A stretch of DNA of 39,344 bases from Mogibacterium sp. (GCA_017433975.1 JAFRGD010000020.1:1-39344); one strand, 5' to 3'; shown: positions 23,700 to 30,791, numbered from the stretch's first letter. Notes: generated from the letters alone by a model not told the origin. Made by a program: numbers and translations.

Positions 23700-24305
23700 A
23701 TGAGAAAAGAAAAAAGGACCCTGACGGTCCTGCTTGCGATACTGATGGCGCTCGTGATGTGCGCGCTGGCGGCCTGCACAGCGAAGCCGGCGGAAGAGGC
23801 ACAGGATACGCAAGATATGGAAGAAACAGTGACAGAGGAAGCCACCGATGGTGATGATAATACTGCCGGCGTTGCGTCTTTTGGCGCGTTCGAGACGGCG
23901 GACCTCGACGGGAATGTGGTCACGGAAGCGGTCTTTGCGGAAAAGGACCTCACGATCGTCAACGTGTGGGGGACGTTCTGCGACCCGTGCATCGGGGAGA
24001 TGCCGGACCTCGCGGCGCTCGACGAGGATCTGCCGGACAACGTCCAGATCATCGGAATTCTGTGCGATGTCAGCGCGCTGGATCAGGACGAGGCGGAGAA
24101 CGCGCGGACGATTATCCATAACAGCGGAGTCCAATATCCGAGCCTGCTCCTCTCAAAGTCTCTGTATCCATATGTGAGCAGAATTACCGCGGTCCCGACG
24201 ACGTTTCTGGTCGACAGCCAGGGCAACGTGATCGGCGAGCCGATCGTCGGCGCGGACGTCGAGGCGTACCGGACGGCGGCCGAGGCGTACCTGGGCCAGC
24301 TGTAA
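23700..24305 (+). CDS. Thioredoxin-like (TlpA/ResA-type) lipoprotein
   Basis: 201 residues. A Lys/Arg-rich start, hydrophobic helix and lipobox LAAC with C26 mark an exported lipoprotein anchored outside the membrane. An acidic Thr/Glu/Asp-rich spacer (about 30-58) precedes a thioredoxin fold with the redox motif W-G-T-F-C94-D-P-C97 and the cis-Pro loop VPTTF. Such proteins reduce or exchange disulfides on exported proteins or in cytochrome maturation; here no cytochrome genes are near. The ATG at 23700 is preferred, with AAAGGA about ten bases upstream; an ATG at 23682 is possible. No CcdA-like electron donor is adjacent. Confidence 0.9.
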   Translation: MRKEKRTLTVLLAILMALVMCALAACTAKPAEEAQDTQDMEETVTEEATDGDDNTAGVASFGAFETADLDGNVVTEAVFAEKDLTIVNVWGTFCDPCIGEMPDLAALDEDLPDNVQIIGILCDVSALDQDEAENARTIIHNSGVQYPSLLLSKSLYPYVSRITAVPTTFLVDSQGNVIGEPIVGADVEAYRTAAEAYLGQL

Positions 24306-24309
24306 CAAA

Positions 24310-24333
24310 CAGCCGCGGCGTAGCGCGCGGCTG
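24310..24333. terminator. Weak stem-loop between convergent genes
   Basis: 8-bp stem CAGCCGCG (24310-24317) with 24326-24333; T-rich tail is better on the minus strand (TTTGTT), so it mainly suits the aldo/keto reductase gene. Confidence 0.5.
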
Positions 24334-24341
24334 CAATGCTT

Positions 24342-25532
24342 TCAATACTTATAGACGATCGGGATGAGCTTGCCCGCGGCCTTGTAGACCGGTCCTTCGA
24401 GGACCGTGCGGGCCTTCGCGAGCTCGTCGCGGATCGCGATGTGCTGCGGGCAGTGCTGCTCGCAGAGGCCGCAGCCGATGCAGTTGGAGGCTGCGGTTTT
24501 GTTTTTCCGGAAGACGGTGCACATCATGTACTCCCGCTCGGCGGCGAACCAGCTGTCGGAGTAGCGGAGGTTGTAGGCGGAGAAGGTGCCCGGGATGTCG
24601 ACGTTGTGCGGGCAAGGCATGCAGTAGCGGCAGCCGGTGCAGCCGACGCGCATCTTCGCGTTGATCGCCCGGACGACGTCGGCGTAGAGCCGGTCTTCCT
24701 CCGCGGTAAGCACACCCGGCGCGGCGCGGTCCGCGGCAGCGCAGTTCTGCCCGACCATCTCGAGGGAGTTCATACCGGAAAGCACACACGTGACGCCCGG
24801 CTGGTTCCACAGCCAGCGGAGGCCCCATTCAGCCGGGGTGCGCGCGAGGCTGTGCGCTTCGTTGTACTTTTCAAAAAGGCGGAGGGCGTCCTTCGGCAGT
24901 TTGTTCGCGAGTTTGCCGCCGCGGAGCGGTTCCATGATGATGACCGGGATGCCTTTGGACGCGGCGTACTCGCAGCCGGTGCGCCCGGCCTGGGAGTGCT
25001 CGTCCAGGTAGTTGTACTGGATCTGGCAGAAGTCCCAGTCGTACGCGTCGAGCAGAGCGCAGAAGTCGTCCGCGCCGCCGTGGTACGAGAAGCCCGCCTG
25101 GCGGATCCGGCCGGCGGCCTTCTGCCGCGCGAGCCAGTCCTCCGCGCCGAGCGCCCGCAGCCGTTCCCAGCTCGCGGCGTCGATCATCATGTGCATGAGG
25201 TAGTAATCTACGTGATCGGTGCGGAGGCGCCGGAGCTCCTCGTAAAAGAACCGGTCGAAGTCACCCGGCTTCTTGACCAGGTACTGCGGGAGCTTGGTCG
25301 CGATGTTGATCTCGTCGCGGATGCCGGTCCGCTCAAAGATTTCGCCGAGGGCGGCCTCGTTACCGGCATATGCGTACGCGGTATCAAAATAATTGACGCC
25401 GGCGCGGACCGCGGCCAGGATCTCCTGCGCGGCCTTGTCGACGTCGATGCCGGTGCCGCGCGTGGTAAAGCGCATGCAGCCGAAGCCGAGCACCGAGATC
25501 TCGTTACCGTATCGATCTTTGCGGTATTGCAT
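24342..25532 (-). CDS. Aldo/keto reductase with C-terminal 4Fe-4S ferredoxin domain
   Basis: About 396 residues. The N-terminal (beta/alpha)8 barrel has the AKR catalytic residues: Asp and Tyr in NYFDTAYAYAGNE, Lys in ATKLP, His in YLMHMM. The C-terminal 120 residues contain CTGCRYCMPCPHNVDIP and later CIGCGLCEQHCPQHI, each able to help build iron-sulfur clusters. This AKR/ferredoxin fusion is common in anaerobes and presumably links carbonyl reduction to ferredoxin. GGAGGTG precedes the ATG at 25532; 17 upstream codons are excluded. The substrate is unknown. Confidence 0.93.
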   Translation of the reverse strand: MQYRKDRYGNEISVLGFGCMRFTTRGTGIDVDKAAQEILAAVRAGVNYFDTAYAYAGNEAALGEIFERTGIRDEINIATKLPQYLVKKPGDFDRFFYEELRRLRTDHVDYYLMHMMIDAASWERLRALGAEDWLARQKAAGRIRQAGFSYHGGADDFCALLDAYDWDFCQIQYNYLDEHSQAGRTGCEYAASKGIPVIIMEPLRGGKLANKLPKDALRLFEKYNEAHSLARTPAEWGLRWLWNQPGVTCVLSGMNSLEMVGQNCAAADRAAPGVLTAEEDRLYADVVRAINAKMRVGCTGCRYCMPCPHNVDIPGTFSAYNLRYSDSWFAAEREYMMCTVFRKNKTAASNCIGCGLCEQHCPQHIAIRDELAKARTVLEGPVYKAAGKLIPIVYKY

Positions 25533-25573
25533 GGTACACCTCCGAATCGGACGCTGAAAGTGCCTTTTTAGAC

Positions 25574-25582
25574 ATTCTACCA
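25574..25582 (-). promoter_or_regulatory. Extended -10 promoter of the aldo/keto reductase gene
   Basis: Minus strand: TGG followed by TAGAAT (25574-25579). No clear -35 is seen. Confidence 0.45.
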
Positions 25583-25626
25583 CAAAAAAGTCACGCCTCT
25601 GCTATTTTACTTTTAGAAAAATGTAG

Positions 25627-25632
25627 TATAAT
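25627..25632 (+). promoter_or_regulatory. -10 box of the STAS gene
   Basis: Consensus TATAAT, 30 bp before the chosen start; the -35 region is A/T-rich without a clear match. Confidence 0.5.
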
Positions 25633-25662
25633 ATGGGCAGTAAAGTCATGGAGGGATTTTTT

Positions 25663-25965
25663 ATGTTGGATATTCAAAAGACAAGAGAAGACAGCAAGCT
25701 GGACATCGTACTGGTAGGCAGACTCGATACGACGACGGCGCCTGAGCTCGAGGCCTCCATCAAGGAATCGATCGACGGGGTGACTGACCTGTGCATGGAC
25801 TTCGAGCAGCTCGAGTACATCTCGTCCGCCGGCCTTCGCGTGCTGCTGTCGACGCAAAAGGCGATGAACGCCGCGGGCGGCACGATGCAGGTCGCAAAGC
25901 CGAACGAAGCGATTACCGAGATCTTCCAGGTGACCGGCTTTGTTGATATTCTGACGATCGTATAA
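25663..25965 (+). CDS. STAS-domain protein (anti-sigma factor antagonist type)
   Basis: 100 residues forming one STAS domain, like SpoIIAA/RsbV. These proteins bind an anti-sigma kinase in a partner-switch system and are inactivated by phosphorylation of a serine. The conserved loop is seen as EYISSAGLRVLL with probable phosphosite S55; VLVGRLDTTTAPELE is the N-terminal signature. GGAGGG precedes the ATG at 25663. No kinase (RsbW/SpoIIAB-like) or sigma gene is adjacent, so the partner must be elsewhere. It stands alone between its own -10 box and a terminator. Confidence 0.9.
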   Translation: MLDIQKTREDSKLDIVLVGRLDTTTAPELEASIKESIDGVTDLCMDFEQLEYISSAGLRVLLSTQKAMNAAGGTMQVAKPNEAITEIFQVTGFVDILTIV

Positions 25966-25987
25966 TGTGACACGAACAGGCAACGGG

Positions 25988-26016
25988 CCTGCGGCAGCGC
26001 CGCGGGTTCGTTTTTT
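25988..26016 (+). terminator. Terminator of the STAS gene
   Basis: Stem CCTGCGGC / GCCGCGGG (one G-T pair), loop AGC, then TTCG and six T. Very similar to the terminator at 26570. Confidence 0.8.
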
Positions 26017-26060
26017 ATGAGGGGGCTTCGCAGGACGCGGTTTTCGGGGACGGAGCGAGT

Positions 26061-26540
26061 ATGCTGAAAAGCAATTATTTGATTATCAATAGGAAGGCGC
26101 AGCCGTTTGACCGCATGCGGGTTGCGGGGCGCGCAGCGGTGTTCCTCGGTGAAAGCGGAAGCGTGCTGGACCACGGCGTGCTGAAGCTGGACGAATCGGT
26201 ATACACGGCGCTGTACTGCGATGCGGTGCGGAATATGACGCTGGTTCTGGATTTCGGGGAGTACCAGCGCGTGGTGACGCTGCTCTGGACGACGGAAGCG
26301 GAGTACCGGCGCGGTTGGGATACACTGCAGGAAGCGCTCGCCGCGGCCGGGATACGGGTTTCACCGCAGGACTGGCGGATCAACCGGTATGCGGAAGCCA
26401 TCGCGGAAAAACTCTCCATCGGCGTCCGCCTGAGGGTGACGGACGCGGTCGACAAGGCGGGCATGATTGCCTGCCCGGCCTGCAGCACGCTGAACCCGGC
26501 GGGCAGCGAATTCTGCTTGGACTGCGGCGAAGACCTCTGA
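26061..26540 (+). CDS. Unknown protein with C-terminal zinc ribbon
   Basis: 159 residues. The first 130 residues are mixed alpha/beta and not recognised. The tail has C138-x2-C141 (CPACSTLNPAGSEFC) and C152-x2-C155 (CLDCG), the pattern of a short zinc ribbon found at the ends of many Firmicutes proteins of unknown function. The start has GGAG five bases before the ATG. No membrane segment. It follows the STAS terminator by 45 bp and ends at a near-copy of that terminator. A promoter is not obvious. No function is proposed. Confidence 0.75.
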   Translation: MLKSNYLIINRKAQPFDRMRVAGRAAVFLGESGSVLDHGVLKLDESVYTALYCDAVRNMTLVLDFGEYQRVVTLLWTTEAEYRRGWDTLQEALAAAGIRVSPQDWRINRYAEAIAEKLSIGVRLRVTDAVDKAGMIACPACSTLNPAGSEFCLDCGEDL

Positions 26541-26569
26541 TGGCAAACAACGGGACATTTCAGGTGACG

Positions 26570-26601
26570 GACCTGCGGCAAAGCCGCGGGTCTTGTTTTT
26601 T
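26570..26601 (+). terminator. Terminator of the zinc-ribbon gene
   Basis: 10-bp stem GACCTGCGGC / GCCGCGGGTC (26570-26579 with 26583-26592, one G-T pair), loop AAA, then TTGTTTTTT. Confidence 0.88.
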
Positions 26602-26631
26602 GGATGAAACTGGGGATGGTCCCGCCCTTTC
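26602..26631 (+). repeat. REP-like dispersed repeat, copy C
   Basis: GGATGAAACTGGGGATGGTC followed by a pyrimidine-rich end; left boundary of the palindromic element and directly after the terminator T-run. Confidence 0.68.
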
Positions 26632-26856
26632 CATAGTGCATCCGTGTTGACTGCGCCGCCGTGTGCGGCTGTCAGGGGCTTGCCGATAGCCGGTGCTTAG
26701 CGATTCGCGAGCCGGGCGCGAGACGCAAGCGCTTACGCTCATCATTATGTAAGCCGCCCAGCGAAGCGAGAGCTTAGCACCGCTGCGTCATCGGCACGAG
26801 GCGCGAGCCGTACCCTGGCAGCCGCACACGGCGGCGCTGGGAAAAAGGACGCGATA

Positions 26857-26886
26857 GATAAAAACGGAACCGTCCCCAATCTCATC
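26857..26886 (-). repeat. REP-like dispersed repeat, copy D (inverted)
   Basis: On the minus strand: GATGAGATTGGGGACGGTTC then CGTTTTTATC. Nearly identical to copy A and in inverted orientation to copy C. Confidence 0.75.
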
Positions 26887-26903
26887 TTTTTTTCAAATAG
26901 GGG

Positions 26904-26932
26904 TTGACAACCCGTCATATATGTATTATTGT
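26904..26932 (+). promoter_or_regulatory. Sigma-A promoter of the GntR/ABC operon
   Basis: Consensus TTGACA (26904-26909), 17-bp spacer, TATTGT (26927-26932). Leader of about 80 nt before the GntR start. Confidence 0.72.
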
Positions 26933-26949
26933 ATTAGTGTCTTAATACA
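26930..26949. promoter_or_regulatory. Probable GntR (YtrA-type) operator
   Basis: Perfect inverted repeat TGTATTA - 6 bp - TAATACA overlapping the -10 box and transcription start. The position and the half-site spacing fit autorepression by the GntR protein encoded just downstream. Confidence 0.65.
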
Positions 26950-27021
26950 GTAGTATTCAACCAAATCCGGGGCTGCGGGACCCCACATCCCGCCCCCCGT
27001 AACCGAAAAGGAGACGATTAC

Positions 27022-27390
27022 ATGGAATGGAATTTCAAGAGCGGCGTACCGATCTATTCGCAGATCATCGATGAGCTGACGATGCGGATCGCGAGCCGGG
27101 CGTACGCGCCGGGGGAGAAACTCCCGTCGGTCCGTGACCTCGCCATGGACGCCGGCGTCAACCCCAACACGATGCAGCGGGCCCTTGCCGAACTCGAGCG
27201 GCGCGGGCTGGTCTACACCGAGCGGACGAGCGGACGGTTCGTCACAAAGGACGAAACGATCCTGCAGGGGCTGAACGGGGCGCTCGCCGGGCGGTACATC
27301 GAGGAGCTGGTGGACCGGCTGGAAAAGATCGGCATGGAGCGGTCGGAGATTGCGGCGGCAATCGCAGACTGGCTGGCGCGGAACAACTAG
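27022..27390 (+). CDS. GntR-family transcriptional regulator, YtrA subfamily
   Basis: 122 residues. Residues 8-75 are the GntR winged helix (VPIYSQIIDELTMRIASRAY, LPSVRDLAMDAGVNPNTMQR, TSGRFVT). The short C-terminal helical tail of about 45 residues, rather than a large ligand domain, is the YtrA pattern; such proteins usually repress an adjacent ABC transporter operon. A ribosome site AAAAGGAG precedes the ATG. A perfect palindrome overlaps the operon promoter. The inducing signal is unknown; cell-wall antibiotics induce several relatives. Confidence 0.93.
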   Translation: MEWNFKSGVPIYSQIIDELTMRIASRAYAPGEKLPSVRDLAMDAGVNPNTMQRALAELERRGLVYTERTSGRFVTKDETILQGLNGALAGRYIEELVDRLEKIGMERSEIAAAIADWLARNN

Positions 27391-27425
27391 CGCAGACACA
27401 GGAAATCACTTAAGGAGGAAACATC

Positions 27426-28121
27426 ATGGCATTACTGGAAATCAGCAAACTGTCCAAGTCCTACGGAGGCAGTTTTTCGCTGGAAGATGTCTCGCTGTCG
27501 CTGGAGGGCGGTCAGATCATCGGACTGCTCGGGCCGAACGGCAGCGGCAAGACGACTTTAATCAAACTCATCAACGGGCTGCTCACGCCGACGGCGGGCG
27601 CGGTCCTGATCGACGGCATGGAGCCGGGGCCGGAGACTAAGGCAAAGGTTGCTTACCTGCCGGACCGCATCGCATTGCCGGACTACATGACGACGGCCGA
27701 ACTGATGAACCTGTACCAGGACTTCTTCGCGGACTTCGACCGGGCCAAGGCGGAAACGATGGCCGACGACCTCGGCATCGACCGCAAGCAGCAGCTCAAG
27801 AACATGTCCAAGGGCACCAAGGAAAAGCTGCAGCTCATCCTGGTGATGAGCCGGCAGGCCAGTGTCTACCTGCTCGACGAGCCGATCGGCGGCGTGGACC
27901 CGGCGACGCGGGACTATATCCTTCGGACGATCATTTCAAACTATAACGAGAGCGCGGTCGTGATCATTTCGACGCACCTGATCGCGGACATCGAGTCGGT
28001 GCTCGACGACATCGTCTTCCTGCGCGACGGCAGGATGGTCATGCATGACACCGCGGAGAACATCCGGGAGAACCTCGGCAAGAGTGTGGACGAACTGTTC
28101 AGGGAGGTATTCAAATGTTAA
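27426..28121 (+). CDS. ABC transporter ATP-binding protein
   Basis: 231-residue ATPase. Walker A GPNGSGKTT (near 36), Q-loop region near LPDRIALPDY, a divergent signature NMSKGTKEKLQL in place of LSGGQ, Walker B VYLLDEPIGGVD and H-loop ISTHL. The divergent signature and Gly after the Walker B proline are typical of the YtrB/BcrA-like exporters paired with GntR regulators. It starts 35 bp after the GntR gene with a strong AAGGAGG site, and overlaps the permease gene by 7 bp, so the three genes form one operon. Confidence 0.94.
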   Translation: MALLEISKLSKSYGGSFSLEDVSLSLEGGQIIGLLGPNGSGKTTLIKLINGLLTPTAGAVLIDGMEPGPETKAKVAYLPDRIALPDYMTTAELMNLYQDFFADFDRAKAETMADDLGIDRKQQLKNMSKGTKEKLQLILVMSRQASVYLLDEPIGGVDPATRDYILRTIISNYNESAVVIISTHLIADIESVLDDIVFLRDGRMVMHDTAENIRENLGKSVDELFREVFKC

Positions 28122-28903
28122 AAAAGCTGATGAAATATGAAATGCCGGCGGCGGGGCGCAAATTGTTACCGCTTTACGGCGCGCTGCTCGCGGCGGCGGT
28201 GATGCTGGGAATCATGCTGCGGAGCGGCGACTACCTCGACGGTATCCCGTTCATGATGGTGATTTTCGCAATGCTGTACAGTTGCGTTGCGACGGCGGTC
28301 GTGGTGATGACCTTTGTCGTGATCATCCAGCGCTTCAACCAGGGTCTCCTCGGTGACGGCGGATACTTTAACCTCGCTCTGCCGGTGCGGATGGACACGC
28401 ACCTCTGGAACAAGACCCTCACAGCAGGTATCTGGACGCTGTTTGCGGGCTTTGTAGGAGTCCTCTCCGCCCTGATCGTCGCGGGAATCGCCGGGGGCCT
28501 CGACCTCTCGCCGCTGCTGGAGATCTTCACGAACGGTTTTAAGTTCTTTATCGAAGTCTTCGTCATCTTCCTCGAGATGCTGATCGTACTGTTCGCAGCC
28601 GGCTGCAAGCTGGCGCTGCAGATCTACACCGCCATCACCATCGGGCACCAGGCGAAACACCGCAAAGGCCTTTGCTCGTTCGGCGCGTACTGCGGGATCG
28701 TCTTTTTCGAGGGCATCATCGGAACGGTAGCGCTCAACACCGGCATCCAGCACTACTTCATGGAGTTCCTGAGGAACATCCGGGAAGGATTCTGGCAGGT
28801 TTCCGTCGCGATGATCACCATCTTCGCCATCACCGCTGCGTTCTGCGCGCTGTACTTCCTGATCACCGAGAAGCAGCTCAACACGCGGCTCAACCTGCAG
28901 TAA
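28115..28903 (+). CDS. ABC transporter permease
   Basis: 262 residues with about six hydrophobic segments (for example LLPLYGALLAAAVMLGIML near the N-terminus and ITIFAITAAFCALYFLI near the C-terminus), consistent with a membrane subunit partnering the upstream ATPase. The ATG overlaps the ATPase stop region by 7 bp, implying translational coupling. No substrate-binding protein is encoded, which fits an exporter or resistance-type system. The substrate is unknown. Confidence 0.88.
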   Translation: MLKKLMKYEMPAAGRKLLPLYGALLAAAVMLGIMLRSGDYLDGIPFMMVIFAMLYSCVATAVVVMTFVVIIQRFNQGLLGDGGYFNLALPVRMDTHLWNKTLTAGIWTLFAGFVGVLSALIVAGIAGGLDLSPLLEIFTNGFKFFIEVFVIFLEMLIVLFAAGCKLALQIYTAITIGHQAKHRKGLCSFGAYCGIVFFEGIIGTVALNTGIQHYFMEFLRNIREGFWQVSVAMITIFAITAAFCALYFLITEKQLNTRLNLQ

Positions 28904-28938
28904 CGGTTTATATAGTAACGGTTTGATTGACCATTCGA

Positions 28939-28979
28939 CGGCGCTCCGGACGGGCCTGACCTGTTCCGGGCGCCGCTTT
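28939..28979 (+). terminator. Terminator of the GntR/ABC operon
   Basis: 11-bp stem CGGCGC/CCGGA with one bulged T (28939-28950 with 28965-28975), loop of 14 nt, weak tail CTTTG. Confidence 0.55.
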
Positions 28980-28981
28980 GA

Positions 28982-29010
28982 TTGATAGTTTCCGCGGTGC
29001 GGTGTATAAT
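28982..29010 (+). promoter_or_regulatory. Sigma-A promoter of the WYL regulator gene
   Basis: TTGATA (28982-28987), 17-bp spacer, TATAAT (29005-29010). About 22 bp before the start codon. Confidence 0.8.
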
Positions 29011-29031
29011 AAAAGCGGGGGTGAACCGGCT

Positions 29032-30072
29032 ATGGAGAACAACATGGATAACGCGGCGGGCAAGGACGTCGTCAAGCGCAGGATACTTTTCCTGCTCAAG
29101 CTGTTGTACGAGCAGACGGACGAAGACCATCCGCTTAACACGCACGAGCTGATCGAGATCCTGGAGGCGAACGGGGTTCCGGCCAACCGCAAGACACTCA
29201 AGAGCGATATCGACAACCTCACGGAGGCGGGCTTTGACATCGTGACCGTATCGAGCAAGCCGAACCGGTACTTCTGGGGCGACCGCGGCGTCGAGATGCC
29301 GGAGCTCAAGCTCCTGATCGACGCGGTCTCTTCTTCGCGGTTCATTTCGCAGCGCAAGAGCCGCGACATCTGCCGCAAACTCACGGCCATGGCCAGCGTG
29401 CACGGGCAGAAGGAACTCGACCGCCACATCTACGTAACCAACCGCGTCAAGGCGACCAACGAGCAGGTGCTTTACATCGTGGATACGGTCAATGACGCGA
29501 TCCGGCGGCGCCGCAAGATTTCTTTCCAATACACCGAATACGACGTCAAAAAGAACAAGGTTCTCCGGAACAACGGGGAAGTCTACGAGCTGAGTCCGTA
29601 TGCTCTGTTCTGGAACGATGATTTTTACTATGTGGTCGGCTATTCCGACAAGCATGAGAACGTCTCGGCGTTCCGCGTGGACCGCTTATACAAGCCGCAG
29701 GTCCTCAAGGACAAGGCGGTGAAGCGCCCGACGGGGTTCAGCCTGGACGACTACTCGCGGCAGATTTACGAGATGTACGACGGGGAGCGCGTCACGGTCG
29801 AACTGCTGTGCCGCGGCGACCTGATGAAATACGTGATCGACCGCTACGGCGAAGACGTCCGTACCATGCCGGTGGCAGGCGTCCGGAGTACCCGCGGCGC
29901 GCAGGCGGCGGGCGGGGGCGATGCGCCGGAGCAGTTCATCGCGACGGTGGACGTGGCGCTCAGCCCGAACTTCTACGCGTGGGTGTTCCGCTGGGGCGGC
30001 GGCGTCCGCATCATCGCGCCGGAGGAGGCTGTCGAGGCGTTTCGGGAGATGCTGCAAAGCAACGGTTTATAG
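29032..30072 (+). CDS. WYL-domain transcriptional regulator
   Basis: 346 residues. Residues 10-85 hold a winged helix-turn-helix of the DeoR/HTH_11 type (NTHELIEILEANGVPANRKT, then KSDIDNLTEAGFDI). The central part has a WYL domain (about 145-215: RKISFQYTEY, YELSPYALFWNDDFYYVVGY, FRVDRLYKPQVL). A C-terminal WCX-like extension ends near residue 346. WYL regulators sense nucleic-acid or nucleotide ligands and often control DNA-damage or defence genes. GGGGGTG precedes the ATG at 29032. The target genes are not identifiable here, though a LexA-boxed gene follows downstream. Confidence 0.9.
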   Translation: MENNMDNAAGKDVVKRRILFLLKLLYEQTDEDHPLNTHELIEILEANGVPANRKTLKSDIDNLTEAGFDIVTVSSKPNRYFWGDRGVEMPELKLLIDAVSSSRFISQRKSRDICRKLTAMASVHGQKELDRHIYVTNRVKATNEQVLYIVDTVNDAIRRRRKISFQYTEYDVKKNKVLRNNGEVYELSPYALFWNDDFYYVVGYSDKHENVSAFRVDRLYKPQVLKDKAVKRPTGFSLDDYSRQIYEMYDGERVTVELLCRGDLMKYVIDRYGEDVRTMPVAGVRSTRGAQAAGGGDAPEQFIATVDVALSPNFYAWVFRWGGGVRIIAPEEAVEAFREMLQSNGL

Positions 30073-30088
30073 AGGACGAATCAAGAAA

Positions 30089-30122
30089 GGCTCTGATCCC
30101 TCGGGGTTCGGAGCCATTTTTT
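30089..30122 (+). terminator. Terminator of the WYL regulator gene
   Basis: 12-nt arms GGCTCTGATCCC (30089-30100) and 30104-30115 with one mismatch and one G-T pair, 3-nt loop, then six T. Confidence 0.88.
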
Positions 30123-30132
30123 AGCGACAAAA

Positions 30133-30148
30133 AAGAACATATGTTCTT
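30133..30148. promoter_or_regulatory. LexA/DinR-type SOS box
   Basis: Perfect 16-bp palindrome AAGAACATATGTTCTT. Its core GAAC-4-GTTC matches the Gram-positive LexA consensus. It overlaps the first bases of the -35 of the following promoter, an ideal position for repression. Confidence 0.72.
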
Positions 30149-30175
30149 GCTTTTTGCGAAATGAGGCGGTAAAAT
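30147..30175 (+). promoter_or_regulatory. Promoter of the 86-aa protein gene
   Basis: TTGCTT (30147-30152), 17-bp spacer, TAAAAT (30170-30175). Confidence 0.62.
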
Positions 30176-30208
30176 AGAAACGGGGAAGGAAGAAAGAGGT
30201 GGCGTCAG

Positions 30209-30469
30209 TTGAAGGCAGTCAGAACGACGGTGGATATGGTCGCAGTGTTCCGGATGGGCGAACCGCCCGAGCCGGTCAAGTTTCGTTACTATGAAAGCGG
30301 GCAGCCGTGCACGGTGCACGTCGACAAGGTGCTGGATATCCGCAAGGTTGCCTACGGGAACACCAGGACGTACACCTACCGGTGCCAGAGCATCGTCGGG
30401 CGGCGGGAGCGCGTCTACGAGCTCAAATACATCGGGAGCGAGCTCCGCTGGGAGCTGTACAAAATCTGA
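30209..30469 (+). CDS. 86-aa protein of unknown function, probably SOS-controlled
   Basis: Small basic, beta-strand-rich protein (VKFRYYESGQPCTVHVDKV; TRTYTYRCQSI; ERVYELKYIGSELRWELYKI) with two Cys and no signal peptide; an SH3- or OB-like barrel is plausible. The start is a TTG at 30209, six bases after GAGGTGG; no ATG is available near it. It is transcribed alone from a promoter overlapped by a LexA-type box, which suggests a DNA-damage role. Family not recognised. It ends at a hairpin shared with the convergent GNAT gene. Confidence 0.72.
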   Translation: MKAVRTTVDMVAVFRMGEPPEPVKFRYYESGQPCTVHVDKVLDIRKVAYGNTRTYTYRCQSIVGRRERVYELKYIGSELRWELYKI

Positions 30470-30471
30470 AA

Positions 30472-30503
30472 GGCGCGCCGTGAAAGGCGCGCCGCGCGTT
30501 TTT
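30472..30503. terminator. Terminator between convergent small genes
   Basis: Two copies of the 8-bp palindrome GGCGCGCC (30472-30479 and 30486-30493) pair as a stem with loop GTGAAA, followed by GCGCG and five T. Confidence 0.7.
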
Positions 30504-30791
30504 CTAACGCAGCACGTCGCGGTATTCGGCGTGCTTTTCGAACTGGCGGACGGCGTACGAGCAGACCGGGACGACTTTGACGCCTTCGGCGCGCGCCGCG
30601 TCCACGACGGCGGCGACGAGCCTGCCGGCGATCCCCTGGCCGCCGTAGGCCGGGTCGACGTTCGTATGCATGATGGCCCAATCCGGACCGTCCGGCTCGT
30701 ACGTGCATGTGCCGACGAGAACGGATGCACTGTCCTGCACGTCGTATGCGGCGGCGCGCAGCGCTTCTTTTTCAAAACGGATTTCAATCAT
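30504..30791 (-). CDS. Small GNAT-family N-acetyltransferase (YjdJ-like)
   Basis: 95 residues, the short GNAT type. The acetyl-CoA-binding loop is seen as NVDPAYGGQGIAGRLV, preceded by the beta strands ALVGT-like (ASVLVGTCTYEP) and followed by VVPVCSYAVRQFEKHAEY, the usual end of the family with its catalytic-type aromatic residues. GGAGGTG precedes the ATG at 30791. A 17-bp palindrome lies immediately upstream of that ribosome site. Target molecule unknown. Confidence 0.88.
   Translation of the reverse strand: MIEIRFEKEALRAAAYDVQDSASVLVGTCTYEPDGPDWAIMHTNVDPAYGGQGIAGRLVAAVVDAARAEGVKVVPVCSYAVRQFEKHAEYRDVLR

Larger units (their letters stand above)
26602..26886. mobile_element. 285-bp non-coding palindromic element with inverted REP-like ends (MITE-like)
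   Basis: This fills most of the 480-bp gap between 26541 and 27021. The ends are REP-like copies in opposite orientation (26602-26631 and 26857-26886). Inside lies a near-perfect 25-bp inverted repeat (26653-26677 with 26813-26837, one G-T pair). Further nested arms continue inward: 26681-26687 with 26790-26796, 26692-26701 with 26772-26781 (one mismatch), 26704-26708 with 26761-26765, and 26731-26736 with 26749-26754. The whole unit could fold as one long hairpin or cruciform. No convincing ORF is present. Mobility is inferred from architecture; no transposase or target duplication is visible. Confidence 0.6.

Noticed and set aside
26041..26058. CGGGGACGGA near the zinc-ribbon gene start, resembling the REP-like core
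   Set aside because: Lacks the TGAAA start and the T-rich end; probably coincidence with the ribosome-site region.
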